A stretch of 64,000 bases of DNA from Eulemur rufifrons (taxonomy: Eukaryota > Chordata > Mammalia > Primates > Lemuridae). The DNA lies in the NCBI RefSeq assembly GCF_041146395.1, contig NC_090986.1, forward strand, positions 40,522,001-40,586,000, read 5' to 3'. The notes under the pieces were generated by a model that was not told where the DNA came from, searched no databases, and worked only from the letters and a program-made list of their open reading frames with translations. Of this stretch, positions 12,426 to 24,239 are shown one piece after another (the stretch's first letter is position 1; each line of letters opens with the position of its first letter). The position numbers were made by a program, and so were the translations under genes.

Positions 12426-12716
12426 CATGTATGTTATATTAGTTAGAGTGCTTTCACTTAAAAGCAACAGATATCCTATCTCAAACTGGTTCAAACACTA
12501 AGGAAATTTATTTTCGCATATAGCAGTGAGACCTACAGTCAGCATCGGTTATCTCTCTTAGGGTGCGGTTGAGTCCACAGCTCAGTGATGTGGTTGAGAT
12601 CCAGATTCTTTCCATCTGTTATCTGCAATTCTTAGCGTTAGCTTCAGGCATAGGTAGTAACATGGCCACAGCAGTTTCTAAACATGACAAAATCCAGAAG
12701 GACCAAGGGAGGCTAT
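12426..12716. other. Unassigned, probably an ancient repeat
   Basis: The plus-strand text (ACTGGTTCAAACACTAAGGA, then AATTTATTTTCGCATA) has the look of an ancient interspersed repeat, but no family could be assigned. Confidence 0.3.
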
Positions 12717-13093
12717 TAGTTATAGATGGAATGTTTGTGTCCTCCAAAATGCATACCTTAAAACCCTACCCCCAATGTAATGGTTTTAGTAGGTCAGGCC
12801 TTTGGGAGGTACTAGGATTAGATGAGGTCATAATGGTAGAGGCCTCATAAACGGGATTATTGCCCTTATAAGGAGTCACAAGAGAGAATGTTTTCCCTGT
12901 CTGCTCCCCACCACGTGAGGATAAAATGAGAAGTCAGCAGTTGGCAAGCCGGAGGAGAGCCCTCATCAGAAATTGACCATGCTGGCACTCTAATCTCAGG
13001 CTTCCAGTCTCCAAAACTGTGAGAAATGCATTACTGTTGTTTATAAGCCACCCAGTCTATGGTGTTTGTTATAGTAGCCCAAATTAAGACACT
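12717..13093 (+). mobile_element. Solo LTR, MaLR (MLT1/MST-like)
   Basis: Readable MaLR blocks in order: GGAATGTTTGTGTCCTCCAA, AGGCCTTTGGGAGGTACTAG near 12797, GATTATTGCCCTTATAAGGA near 12857, CATGCTGGCACTCTAATCTC near 12978, and GTTTATAAGCCACCCAGTCT near 13038 with an end at CCAAATTAAGACAC. About 375 bp, the usual LTR length for this family. No internal sequence follows. Confidence 0.85.
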
Positions 13094-15527
13094 ATTCCAT
13101 CTTGCAACTTTCTGTTAGGCAGGGATGCTTTCCCTAGAAATCCTCAAGAAAACATCTTTGTACTTTGCTTTTTGAATTAAGTCACATGCCCATTCCTGAA
13201 CCAATCACTAACAAAGGAAGTGATTGCCCTTAGACTAATCAGGTACACCTGGATCTGAAAATGAGGTCCGTGTATTCTGAGGGGAGAGGTGGATTTTCCA
13301 AGATCACGCAAACAACATTGATGGCACAAGAACTTCTTCAGGGTCTGGTGTTACGACTAACAAAGAGTTGTGTGTACTTTTGTGAGATGTGTCATATTGA
13401 CATCATGTCTTCCTTGCTAACAGTTAGGAAGATTTTCAAATTCTTGATTTTCATAGAATAAAGAAGTTCAATACAGAATTTTTGGTACTTGTCACATTTA
13501 ACATAGGATAGTTAGTAAAATATTGACTCTTAATTATCAGTTTTTAAATTAAATAATTACAACAACTTAATTTGTTTGGGCATCTCACATTCTTTTGATT
13601 TAAGCCTTAATACACCCACGTAGGATGGTAGAGCAAATATAAATATGTTTATTTCACAGATGTAACCAGGAGTAGAAAGGTAAAGTGATTATACTTAACG
13701 TCATTCTTCTGACACTAATCCCAGCCCTTTTCATTTTACCATACGCTATGTGTCTATGTTCCTTGCTGTTTCATCTCTTCAACTAGAGGATATGCTCTTA
13801 AAGGTAAGGGATGTATCTTCTATGTATTCTAGTGTCTAATATTTTGGGATTCAGGAAATATATGTTGATTATAAATGATCTGCTGAACTGAACTAAAACA
13901 ATATTAAAAATCTTGACTTTGAATCTTTCCTTGTGACAATGATACACCTCTGGACAAAGCAATTAATCTCCCACCTGGGTCAGTCTTAGAGGGTGTTTAT
14001 TCATATGCAAGTAAATTCATTTTCCTGTGAAAAATAAAAAAAGGCAGTTTGGCTCTTATTTTCGTCTTCTTGATTTTTTGTAGACTTTCATAGACTACAT
14101 AGACTTTCATAGACTTTCAAAGACTTCATAGACTTTCTTACAAATTAGACTGTATCTTAAAGACAAAAAGCCACAAAGGCATTAACACAACAGAAAACCT
14201 GAGGATTAACAAGTAAGTCAAAGACAGATATAAACAGAGCCAAATCCAACCCCCCCCCCACCGCCTCAAAAAAAAGCAAAACAGAAACCGTTCCCCAGAA
14301 GCAAATAGAATTACCAGCTTCCAGATAGGGCTTTTCTGGGAGAGAAGAACAGACAACTAGAAATGGATCAAACTAATATATTCAGTTCAAGAAAAGATAA
14401 CAGAATCAGCATCAACAAAATCCACCATAATTAACATAATTAAGTAGTTTAAGATATGTGAGACCAAATGCTTTCTGGCATAAATAAATTAATTCTATTA
14501 AATTATGCTATTACAATCTAAGAATAACTTTCTAAATGAATTAGATTGAAGAGTGCTGAGTTTTCTTATGGTCTCCATCTTTGACTGGTGCTTCACTGAT
14601 TCCACTGGAAGCACCCATGTGGGTCAGTCTCCATTCTTGGGCTTAGGTGGGAAGATTCCTCCATGAATAGTCCAGGGTGATGAGCCAAAGGATAACTAGA
14701 ATTTAAACCCAGCTGGATAAAGATGTTTCATATGTAACTCAGACACATGTAACTCTAACATTTATCTGCTTGGAGTCGTTTGAAAAGTAGGCTAATATTT
14801 TTTTTCTGTTTTCACCTTCATGAACTGTCTAACATTCCAAAATCACATTGGTTTTATATCAGTGCTTTGATGACAACCGAGGTTAACAGTGTCATTGGGA
14901 TGGAAGTTGCTGCAAAGGACTTTATAGGCAATAAATGCCTTTATTCTGTGGTGTGTGGTCTGCACAAATCCACAGGAAAAAACACTGCCATAAAAATGCA
15001 TATTTAGCATCCCATCAGAATATGACAATTCCTAGTAATATGTGAGTAATAAAGAATAAAAATACCTTTCCAATTATTAATTAAAATAGGTAGTATACTA
15101 TATATTTTACAAATGCTATTCATACACAACAATAAACTGTGATTTCTTTCATCTTTGATGAAGGAGAGAGGCTTGAGAGCTATGAAAAGCATACTGTTTC
15201 TGATGTAGCACTTATGTCTCTGAATGTGATAAAAATAAGCATTTTTAAAACCAATAAGTAGGCTATTTCAATATTACAGTCAATGTTGCATTTTTAAACA
15301 GGTGCATACCGAGTTCATGGATTATCTAGTTCCTTTATTTTCTCTCCTTTTAAAAATCTGCCTGTATTCTAGTCACTTCACCACAGAAAGCATAAATTAA
15401 AAAAGATGAACTAATTATGATGTCTAAATGAAATTAAATTGTTTGCAATACATTTTAGGCACCTAGCCTTGTCTCCTCATTATTTAAGGCCACTTCCAAC
15501 CCTGAGAGTCATTAAATATTTTTTAGA
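13094..15527. other. Mostly unassigned; possible L2 fragment
   Basis: A segment near 13765-13890 (CTAGAGGATATGCTCTTAAA, then ATTCAGGAAATATATGTTGA) resembles an L2 3' end on the plus strand. A tandem repeat lies at 14080-14136. A short C run followed by CGCCTCAAAAAAAA sits at 14250-14276. Nothing else was recognised. Confidence 0.35.
14080..14136 (+). repeat. Short tandem repeat (TAGACTTTCA-type)
   Basis: Four to five imperfect copies of a unit of about 10-15 bp based on (C)ATAGACTTTCA. Confidence 0.8.
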
Positions 15528-15808
15528 AATTTATTTTTATTTATTATAGATACATAATAGTTGTACATATTTATGGGGTACATGTGATGTTTTGATACCG
15601 GCATAGAGGGTGCAATGATCAAATTAGGCTAACTGGGGTATCCATTACCTTAAGCATTTATCATTTCTTTGTGTTAGAAACATTCTAATAACACTCTTTT
15701 AGTTATTTTAAAATATATAATAAATTGTTGTTAACTATAGTCAACTTACTGTGCTACCAACTACTAGATCTTATTCATTCTATCTAACTGTGTCTTTGTA
15801 CCTAGGTT
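15528..15808 (-). mobile_element. Truncated L1 3' UTR
   Basis: The plus strand reads as a reversed primate-type L1 3' UTR: TAATAGTTGTACATATTTAT, GGGGTACATGTGATGTTTTG, then TTATCATTTCTTTGTGTTAG and ACTCTTTTAGTTATTTTAAA. Only about 280 bp is present, so it is strongly 5' truncated. Confidence 0.8.
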
Positions 15809-18800
15809 TTAATGATGTGCTGAATTATTTGTTAGCCTCTTAGCTGTTTTGGTTAAGTAAAGCATAGCAGTCCCATTTTAATTGACAGTGACTATCCCAA
15901 TTAACTGCAAATGACTGCGACAAGTTACTTTTCTATTAGTATATTTCCATAAAATATGTCTTCATTCTAGGAGAAACCAAATTTGAAATCATAGTTTAGG
16001 TAAAGAGAAAAGGTATTTGAAAATCCTGACATGATTGCTGATTCCTTGTTGGAAACACATTAGTTGTAGATTCAGCAATACTTTCCATTATTAATCTTAT
16101 TGCTAAATTATTAAAATATTTCTGAGACAATGGATTAATTCATTAAATCTGACAAGTTCTGTTGGTTTTACATGGTAGGTGTATCTGTAAACAATAGGGC
16201 CTCACTCAGTTATGTAGATTCTCAGTAAACATTGCCCTGAACTGTGACATCTGAGGGAAATTGCTGAAGAAGGCAGTGGATTCTTACATGAGGCCGCATA
16301 TGAAGGAATGTTGTTTGCTTGTGATAGCTTGTGTATGTCCAGCTTTTAATCTAGGGAATGGGCTAAATGACTTCATGGATTTCTTCAAGATCAAAGACTC
16401 AATGACATTTCCCCATAATTAACTCTAATTGGCCTTGTTCAGTGTCAGATATTTCAATTTTCATATTCTGACCCCTTTATGCTCCATTGCTTATTTTCAT
16501 ATGTCACTCAGATATGAAATGAAACCTTTTTTACTTATCAGAATATTGATCTAAATATTGTTTATTTAAATATTGTTTTCTAAGACTCTTGCCAAATCCA
16601 TGGTTTTGAGAGTCTAAAGCTTGCCCCATGGTTTCTGCTAATTTCAGGAGACGTCCACTCATAGAGTCCTATGTTTTTCTGCCTTTCTTTTATCCCACAT
16701 CAACCACAAAGGTCAAAATTACTTTCCTGCTTTTTGCAAAGGAAGTCTTGAATGCCTCCCCTCCCCTAAACTTGCATAACTAAGTTCATAAAAGTGCTCA
16801 GCAGAACAAAAGAGGCTTCATCTCCTTATATAGCAGTTGGGGGCCACTGCTAGCAAAAAAAAAAAAAAAAAAAAAAAAAAGAGAGAGAGAGAGAAAGAGA
16901 GAGAGAAATATACCCAGGAATAGAGAAGATGGGGAGAATTGAAAGTCATTGTTGGGCCAACAATGTTTTCCTCTGCATATTTTTTAATAAAAATTTATTT
17001 AAGTGATAACAGCTGGTCCAATGTTTTTCTAGTCTAATTCAAAGAGGATTACCTCCTGGGTGCCCAGTCACTTTGGCAAGACAGCAATTTATTAAACATA
17101 TGTCCTATTTGACTACATTATCTCTCCTTTCCCAAACATCAGCTGCACAAGAATCCCTTCCTCATTCCTTTTATAGCCTCTCTCCCTTCCAAATTATCTT
17201 ATAAACTTACTCCGTGGCTTAACAACCCATCTGGAACCATTTGCATGTAGCCTGCCTGTTTATTAGGTATCATCTGTGGGCATAATCTCGGTAGCTTCTC
17301 CACCTACATTAGGATGTGGTCTGGGAAAGGGGGCAAAAGTAAAATTCCAACACACCTTTGTCTGGTTGATGCTGACAAGTCCTGCTGTTTCAGCCTGGTT
17401 TCTGTTAGGGATAAAGATGCTGCTTTAGTTAAAAGGTAGCATATTGAGACAAATTAGAAAGGTTATATCCAGAATAAAGACATTTCCGTTGCAATTTTTT
17501 TCCTGTACTTATAATCAAATACTCATTAAACCTATGGGACCACCTGGTACTGTTACATTGAATGATACATTCAGTACAGATAATACATCCAGCTGGGAAT
17601 ACTTAAGAAAACTCAAAAGAATGCTTTTTGAAGTTTCTAATAAAAATAGGTTTTAATATCTAAATGAAGAACTGCACAAGACTTGGGTTTAATTGGATGC
17701 TGGCCTAAATTAGAATAAACCATAGCTGAATATTTCCTTATCACTTGAGAAATACTATTGAATGTCTTTGGATTGTTTTCCCAGCCACAGCTGAGTGTAG
17801 CAATTTTTTCCGAACATATTTGAGAGTTTGAAAAACTTTGCTTATAATAAGGACTTAAACAATTATATGTTTGATTTTAATTAGTAGGACTCTGAAGTAA
17901 TTATATATTTAAATCTACAGAATGAAGCTCTGGTATTTGTTTAGTTATATGCTTCAGCAGTGTGACAAATCTATAAATTTATTTTTCTTTTTATTAAGCT
18001 TGCATTTACCCTCATGATGTATTCTCTTTTGTCCTTGGAAGATATCTATTTTCATTGTATTCTGAAATTTGTTTCATCTTCCTTTACTATTTTTTCATTT
18101 CACTCAAGGATTTACTTTATTATCTCTTTTCTTCTTTTACTTCCCTAAGAGCTGCAACATTTTCATGATGTTCTAAATCTTACAGCTTAGAATGGAATAT
18201 AAATGGAATTCCAAACAAGCAAATGCATAATCCATCACCTTTTTCTGGGGTGGACAGATACCAAAGGAAGTTTATTCTTTGCTTTCAGGGTTTTTACATA
18301 CACATATTATTTTCACTGAGGCATTTAAAATACTTTATTAAGCTTTAGTGTTTTCTGAGGATCTTAATTTTTTATGTGAACTGATATGGTGAGTAAGCAG
18401 AATATTTCTCTCTTCCTATATTTCTACTATTGAGCTATTCCAAAGAAATATGTTCCTTTCTCAGAAGAAGCCATATAAGTGTGCTTTATTTGTAGTTCCA
18501 GGGCCAGCAGCAAATTATTCAACACTAGAGTTTCAAATAACAGGACCAATGCCCTCATTTTATGGAGGAAGAATTGGCACTTACAGAAGAAAAGTGATGT
18601 CTCTAAGTTGACAACAGAGCTTGGTGTTTTTTCAGGTACAACCTGTTGCCCGTTCTCATTTAGGAATTTTTTCCACATTTATTGAGCATCAACTGCATTC
18701 CAAGACTGTGTAGGAGATGCCATTTTATACTGTATATATTTCTCCTTAATCTTTATGACTTTGCAAACTTCCGAGTACATACACTATGAAAACTACATTG

Positions 18801-18989
18801 ATAGTTATTGCTTAAATAAATTTTGTTTAAGAAATGGTGGACCTAAGCACACCAAATACATTATAATACTAGCTCACCTAAAAGAAGGACAATAACATAG
18901 TAATAGGATTTGTTATCCCAAGAGTAATGATTCCAGATAAATCATTTGACACACTTTTCATACACATTTTCAGAGAAGTCACAATATAA
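15809..18989. other. Mostly unassigned AT-rich DNA
   Basis: No gene recognised. A block at about 18520-18640 (ATTTTATGGAGGAAGAATTG, then AGTGATGTCTCTAAGTTGAC) resembles a reversed MIR core. The small plus-strand frame at 17444-17656 shows no domain. Confidence 0.35.
16855..16908 (+). repeat. (A)n(GA)n simple repeat
   Basis: About 26 A residues followed directly by a (GA)n run with interruptions. Confidence 0.95.
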
Positions 18990-19130
18990 AAGTCAAAAGA
19001 TTATAGGCTCTGATATCAGAGAGGCCCAGGTTCAAAGCCCATCTCTGTCATCTACTAGTTGTTACTCTTGGCCATGTTACTTGGACCTGGGGGAAATCAA
19101 CATACAAATAGAAATATATAATATTTAGCA
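18990..19130 (+). mobile_element. MIR SINE fragment
   Basis: MIR core text is readable: GGCCCAGGTTCAAAGCCCAT, CTGTCATCTACTAGTTGT, GGCCATGTTACTTGGACCT. The 3' part is missing or too decayed. Confidence 0.65.
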
Positions 19131-19942
19131 TGAACTTTGGTGGCACATGTGCAGGATGCTATGAGAGCATGAAAAAGGGGCTCATTGCAAGGCTGGGAGG
19201 TGTTGGAGAAGTCATACTTGACCTTCTACAATTGAGAAATTAATATTCAGACCTGTGGAGTAATTTGAAAGGTTCAGAAAAGGTTTCTTGTTCAAAAAAT
19301 ATATCCTTCCATCATCAACCCTTCCTCTGAGGAATTACTAGGGTATACATTAGGATCTTAGCTTCCACAATGTGATTTACTATATTCTTAACATAAACAC
19401 TTTCTTAAATTTTTTCCCTTTTTCAGTTTTAATGACCAGACTCAGGTCATCAAAATCTCAACAGATGCTCAAGTTTTCTTTAGAAGAAGGAAAGAAAAGA
19501 ATAGAAGTAATCTTCTCTTAGGAGAATGAAATATCTACGACAATCCGTTTGAGGTTGAAAGAGACAGGGTTCCCAACATACATCTACCTTCTTCCATTTA
19601 TTTTCCCCATTTGATTAAGGAGAAAATGACCTCAAATCTCAATGTATGAGAAATCAGATGTTTCAAAGTCTAGGTGTGTTGCAAGCATACAATATTAAAC
19701 ATCACTGTAATAGCCAATACATTGGAGATCCTCGTTTTTACGACCTCTTTGAATTGTTAGTGCGAGCTGCCCAAGTAAACTCTAAATTTGAAAGTCCCTA
19801 CTGTCATAGAATCCAAATTCTAGCAGTTTGATGAATGAGGCAGGAAAAGAGAGTTGGATGGTAGTCATTGGGGTATTCAGAATATTTTCTTTAATACTAC
19901 TGATAAAGGAGATGGATAGATGAACCCAACTATAGATGATTA
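19131..19942. other. Unassigned non-coding DNA
   Basis: No gene, RNA or repeat family recognised. Confidence 0.35.
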
Positions 19943-20468
19943 TTTTAAAATATTTTTCTCATTTTTTTGAGATATAATTTACAAATAAAAATTGTACATA
20001 TTCAAGGTATACAACGTGATGTTTTGACATATGTATACATTGTAAAATGATTGCCGTAATCAAGTTAATTAACATACCCATCATGTCACATTGTTACTTT
20101 TTTGTGTGTGGTAAGAATATTTAGATCCACTCTCAGCAAATTTCAAGTATGTATTACTAGTAACTATAGTTACCATGCGGTACATTAGGTCTCCAAAACT
20201 TATTCATCTTATAACTGCAAGTTTGTATCCTTTGACCAGCATCTCCCCATTCTTGCCTCCCACATCATCCCCAACCCCTGGTACCCTTCTACGCTTTGTT
20301 TCTATGAGTTTGACTTTTTAAAATTCTACGTATAAGTGAAATCATGCAGTATTTGTCTTTCCGTGGCTTGTTTCACTTAGCATAATATCTCCCAGGTTCA
20401 TCCACGTTGTTGCAAATGGCAGGATTTCTTTCTTTTTTAAGGCTGAAAAGATCATTCCATTGTATATA
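19943..20468 (-). mobile_element. Old L1 (L1MA/L1MB-like) 3' end
   Basis: Reversed L1 3' UTR and ORF2 end are readable: TTTTGAGATATAATTTACAA, GTACATATTCAAGGTATACA, ACATTGTAAAATGATTGCCG, CCACATCATCCCCAACCC, TAAGTGAAATCATGCAGTAT, and CATCCACGTTGTTGCAAATG. It stops exactly where the mariner-like element begins. Confidence 0.85.
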
Positions 20469-20470
20469 TA

Positions 20471-21060
20471 CAAGGTCTGTCTGGAAAGTATTTAGCCATG
20501 TAATAGGAAAAATAGAGACATTTATTGAAAATGATACAAGAAACATTGTACATAGGACAATGATGCCTCAGTTCCCTTGAAAGTAGGCAACTTGGGGCCT
20601 CACACAATTCTCCCAGCGTCTCTTAACCCAACCCGTACACATTCAACATTCTCAGGTGTTCTGCTTATTGCTGGCCTTCCAGAATGTGGATCACTTTTGA
20701 CAGATTCTCAACCATCTTTGAAGCATTTGTGCCACAATTTTATTTGCTCTGCACTTGTTGCATTGTCCCCGGAAACCTTCTGAATCTTCCGAATAGTTTC
20801 CGCAGAGGAATGTTGAAGCTTACTGCAAAATTTGATACAGATTAATTGCTCTATTCTCTCAGTCATTTTAAATGCCATGGCCACACAGTACACATGGTCA
20901 CTCAACGGTGTCCCGTGTCCTACTGACTTGTGCAGTGACAGCATCATTGTTCACACATGCACACTCTGGTCCACTCTCCTTGGCTGCCAGGTTACATGGA
21001 CGTCCCACTAACTGTTCTTGTTATATTAACGATGGCTGGATACTTTCTGGACAGACCTTA
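20471..21060 (-). mobile_element. Mariner-like DNA transposon, internally deleted
   Basis: The ends are inverted repeats: CAAGGTCTGTCTGGAAAGTA at the left and the reverse complement of TAAGGTCTGTCCAGAAAGTA at the right. The flanks are TA on both sides (20469-20470 and 21061-21062), the duplication expected of Tc1/mariner elements. The interior carries a minus-strand transposase N-terminus joined by deletion to a remnant of its C-terminus near 20560-20600. At 590 bp it is less than half the size of an autonomous mariner (about 1.3 kb). It is a non-autonomous, dead copy. Confidence 0.85.
20580..20866 (-). pseudogene. Mariner-like transposase, N-terminal fragment
   Basis: From the minus-strand ATG at 20866 the frame reads MTERIEQLICIKFCSKLQHS, later IRKIQKVSGDNATSAEQIKL and WHKCFKDG, then a TGA. 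The same frame continues as ESVKSDPHSGRPAISRTPEN. The sequence pattern (IKFC.KL, then a W-x-K-x-F-K-x-G block, then a SGRP.ISRT block) is that of the N-terminal helix-turn-helix DNA-binding region of mariner transposases. The TGA stands where an Arg codon would be expected, consistent with CGA-to-TGA decay. The catalytic DD(34)D core is absent. After about 25 more codons the frame is lost, and a piece resembling the protein's C-terminal end (LPTFKGTEASLS) follows. No function is expected. Confidence 0.8.
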
Positions 21061-21062
21061 TA

Positions 21063-21979
21063 TTTTATATGGACTCTGTTGCAATAAGCCCAGCTTTATG
21101 ACTATAGCCCTTCTGTTACATCATTTTGCATGCATTGGGAGGCTCAGCACCTCTTGATTCCTTACAAAGGCAGGCCAAAGGTGTTTGTGGTGAACCATAT
21201 CATTTTCTCAGTATAAACAACTCCAGAGTCTACTGCCATGACTTCTGTCAAATCTTGGTTGAAGACTTAGAGATCACGAATTTTCAAATGCTCTGTTCTC
21301 TCTTTACTTGCTTCATAGAACTTTCAGAGGAGCAGTGGCTTTGGTTAATGGCCTGGGTTGGAGAAGGAAAACCTCGAACAGCTGGTCTTGTCTTCAGACC
21401 ACAGTTTATGGAGCTGAGCCTGAGCCAAAAGGCAATATCCAGGCTGGAAACTAGCAAGGCTGTCCAGTGGCATTTTCATCCAAAGTCAATACTCAGAAGG
21501 GGAAATCCAAGTATGAAGCCACAGGACAAAGATAAGGAAAAAGAAGTTTACTCATTCAATGAACATTTATTGCAGCCTTATGTGCTTGGTATGCTAGCAC
21601 ACACACCTGACAAAAATCACTCTCATGGGGCAGACCTGAAGGGGTCTCTGAGCTGGAGAGCATTGCACGGGACATTTGAAGCTCTGGGCAGAGAAATTTG
21701 GGATTACAAAGTTTGATTGATGGAGTCCATCCAATCTTCTTAACATGACTTACAACATGTTTCTTGACCTAGCTCTCATTTAACATTTTAGCCTCAACAA
21801 TGTCCATGCCTGTTTTCAAAATGAACATTCTAGCCATAAGGAGCCAGTCACTCTTCTGGGACTATGCCATACTTTCTCTGGCTTCTGGAATTGTGAACCT
21901 GCTCTGCCCTCTGTCTGAATAATTTTATGCTCTCCCCTTCCTCCATCATGGATACTTATTTCCTTGATAAATCCCATTT
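21063..21979. other. Unassigned DNA with a 196-codon open frame
   Basis: A plus-strand ATG-started frame spans 21126-21716 (196 codons). Its product has no domain I recognise, and its 3' third (near 21545-21640) overlaps text resembling an ancient MIR/L2-type repeat (CTCATTCAATGAACATTTAT). I therefore regard the frame as fortuitous. No other feature was recognised. Confidence 0.35.
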
Positions 21980-22255
21980 ATTCATTCTTTCTAATTAACA
22001 TGCCACTTTCCTTGGAAAGTTGTTCCCAATCCCCAGGCCTACGTAATGTGTCTATTCCAAGTGCTTTCATAGCACCCTGTACTTAACGCTGTTACACAAA
22101 ACACACTGAATTTTAATTTTCTGCTTACTTTCTGTGTTGCCCACAACACTGTAACTCATTAGGGCAGGGAATCATTAGTGTTACTATTATTTCTCCAGAC
22201 CCTAACACAGTGACTGGGACATGGCAGGCACTCTAACATATTTGTAAAACATGTG
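21980..22255 (+). mobile_element. L2 LINE 3' end
   Basis: Decayed L2 3' UTR text is readable: GGAAAGTTGTTCCCAATCCC, CTTTCATAGCACCCTGTACT, CTGTAACTCATTAGGGCAGG, and CCTAACACAGTGACTGGGAC with ATGGCAGGCACTC near the end. Confidence 0.75.
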
Positions 22256-23539
22256 AAGTGATTGACAATATCTGGGAGAAACAATCTTCAGTGAACCAAA
22301 TGGAGGGTAGAAAAATGTATTATCCCAAATCATTCTGAGTTAACCAGGTGAAGTCTGCTTATTTGTCTGTCTATTTTTATAGCGAAACTTGGAAGGCGTG
22401 ACGTTTATTTAGGGGGAACTTGAGGGACTGTTTTAGATGCATCTGGCAATCTGGCAAATTGTATTTTCTAAGTATGACTTCAACAATATATATCCTGTCC
22501 CATATGGTCTTCATAGAATATAGCACTGACAATGTTTTCTCCCCATTAAAACAGGATAAGCGTTTGCAACTGCCTTGACCAATAGAATGTGGCAGAAGTG
22601 ATGCTGTGTGACTTTCGAGTTTAGGTTATACTTAGGGAATATGGAGTCCACCTCAGTTTTTTTTTTTTTTTTTTACATCTCTCTCACCTTGCTTATTTTT
22701 AGAACTCAGCCATCAGGTTGTGTGGAAGACCAGGCCACATGGTGAGGCTGTGTGTGTTTGTGCGCACACCTGCCAATAGCCCTAGCTCAGGTCTCAGCTG
22801 ACAGCCAGACTCAGAGGCTCTCAACAAGCCATTAGTGAGTAAGTCCTCAGATGGTCCCAGGTGCCAGCTGAGGCCCAGACATGACAGGGTACAGACAAGC
22901 TGCCCTATGGCACCCTGTATGAATTCCTGACTCACTGAAATCATGAGAGATAATAAATGACTATTGTTTTCAGCCTCTAAATTTTGGGGTGCTTTTATGC
23001 AGCAGTAGGTAACAACACAGGAAGCAAAGTAGTTTACCCACCTTTTCATGTTTGTGATGCTGGCTTTCTTAGTGCAGCCAGAAAATGCTTTTTCATACAC
23101 ACAAGTCAATACATTAAATTTATATAAAAGAAGAGAAAATTGTAAATACAGTAATTTAAAAAGTGAAGTGATTGAAAATTAACACATATTTTTAACATAA
23201 ATTAAAATTATAAAGATTAAGAATACAAGTAAAAGAAAATAAAAGTTTTAAAAACTAGACTATAATAGGACTTAAAATTGAAGTTAGGAATAACATAAAT
23301 AAAAGGAATTAAAAATGTTAAAATGGGAAACTCACTCCCTGCTTCAGCATTCCCTATTCCTATGTCTTCCCCCCTCCGTCCCTCTCCTCCTTCCTTCCTA
23401 TGACAAAGAACCAATTTTTTAAAAAATTCTATCCTTATAAAAAAGAATGCAACATATGAAATTATGCTCAATTTCACTCACAGTTAGACAGTAAAATTCT
23501 AATTATATAAAAGCACATATATACACACATATATAATTT
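22256..23539. other. Mostly unassigned; possible old LTR at 22550-23025
   Basis: The segment 22550-23025 (GACCAATAGAATGTGGCAGA, ending GAGATAATAAATGACTATTG and GCAGTAGGTAACAACAC) has the layout of an LTR or LTR-like repeat on the plus strand with an AATAAA signal near 22952, but no family was assigned. A T tract (about 18) lies at 22660-22677. The rest is AT-rich and unassigned. Confidence 0.4.
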
Positions 23540-23752
23540 ACATATTTTTTTTTTTTTACTAAAGTCCATACTTTATATATCTTTAGTTTTTACCTAATGT
23601 CCTATTTCTGTTCCAGAATCCCATCCAGGATACCGAATTACATTTAGTTGCTGTGTCTCTCCTTATGCTACTCTTGGACATGACAGTTTCTCAGACTTTC
23701 CTTAATCTGGATGACAGTTTTCAAGATTACTGTTCAGGTATTTTGTAGAATG
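23540..23752 (-). mobile_element. Old L1 3' UTR, part 1 (interrupted)
   Basis: Old L1 3' UTR text: GTCCATACTTTATATATCTT, CCTAATGTCCTATTTCTGTT, CAGAATCCCATCCAGGATAC, and GACAGTTTCTCAGACTTTCC. It is cut at GTAGAATG by a younger insertion and resumes at 23870. The strand call is uncertain. Confidence 0.65.
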
Positions 23753-23869
23753 GCACTGTATGGAGGAAGGACACACCTGTGGCCCTGGCTTGAGCAAGGC
23801 AAATGCATTTCACATAACAAAATGTTTGTACCCCATAATATTCTGAATTAGAAAAAAAAAAAAAAAAAA
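23753..23869 (+). mobile_element. Short 5'-truncated L1 insertion (lemur-type tail)
   Basis: A 117-bp insertion within the old L1, ending in an A tract. The short flanking repeat AGAATG occurs at 23747-23752 and overlaps 23869-23874. Its text GCACTGTATGGAGGAAGGAC, then ATGTTTGTACCCCATAATAT, aligns in its 5' half with the 3' UTR of the full-length L1 (GCACCGTTTGGGGAGTGG on its sense strand) and in its 3' half with the tail at 28214-28270. The host text is continuous across it (TAGAATG...GAATGTCCCTTGATTTGG). Confidence 0.8.
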
Positions 23870-24170
23870 GAATGTCCCTTGATTTGGATTTGGCTGATGT
23901 TTTACTTATGAGTAAACTGAGGTTATGAGTTTGGGGAAGGGATACCACAGACGCAAAGTGCCATTCTCATCACATTGTATCAACGGTGTCCATGATTTAT
24001 TCCTGTTTATATTAGGCTTGGTGAAATGCTAATATGACATAGTGTTGAATGTCACAGTTTTTGCCAGGTTTCTCCACTGTAAAGTTACTGTTTTTTTTCC
24101 TTTCCATATTATCCTCTTTATCAGGAAGTCGCTTTGTGCAGCCCACACTTAAGTTGTTCTCTACCTCCTT
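23870..24170 (-). mobile_element. Old L1 3' UTR, part 2
   Basis: Continuation of the interrupted old L1: TTGGCTGATGTTTTACTTAT, AAGTGCCATTCTCATCACAT, GGTTTCTCCACTGTAAAGTT, and AGTCGCTTTGTGCAGCCCAC. Confidence 0.65.
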
Positions 24171-24239
24171 GAGGACTGTATAGCTACATAAATTTGGAAG
24201 TATTTTTGTTGATTACGAAGTTTAGAATTTATTCACTTA
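24171..24239. other. Junction between old L1 fragments
   Basis: No separate feature recognised. Confidence 0.3.
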
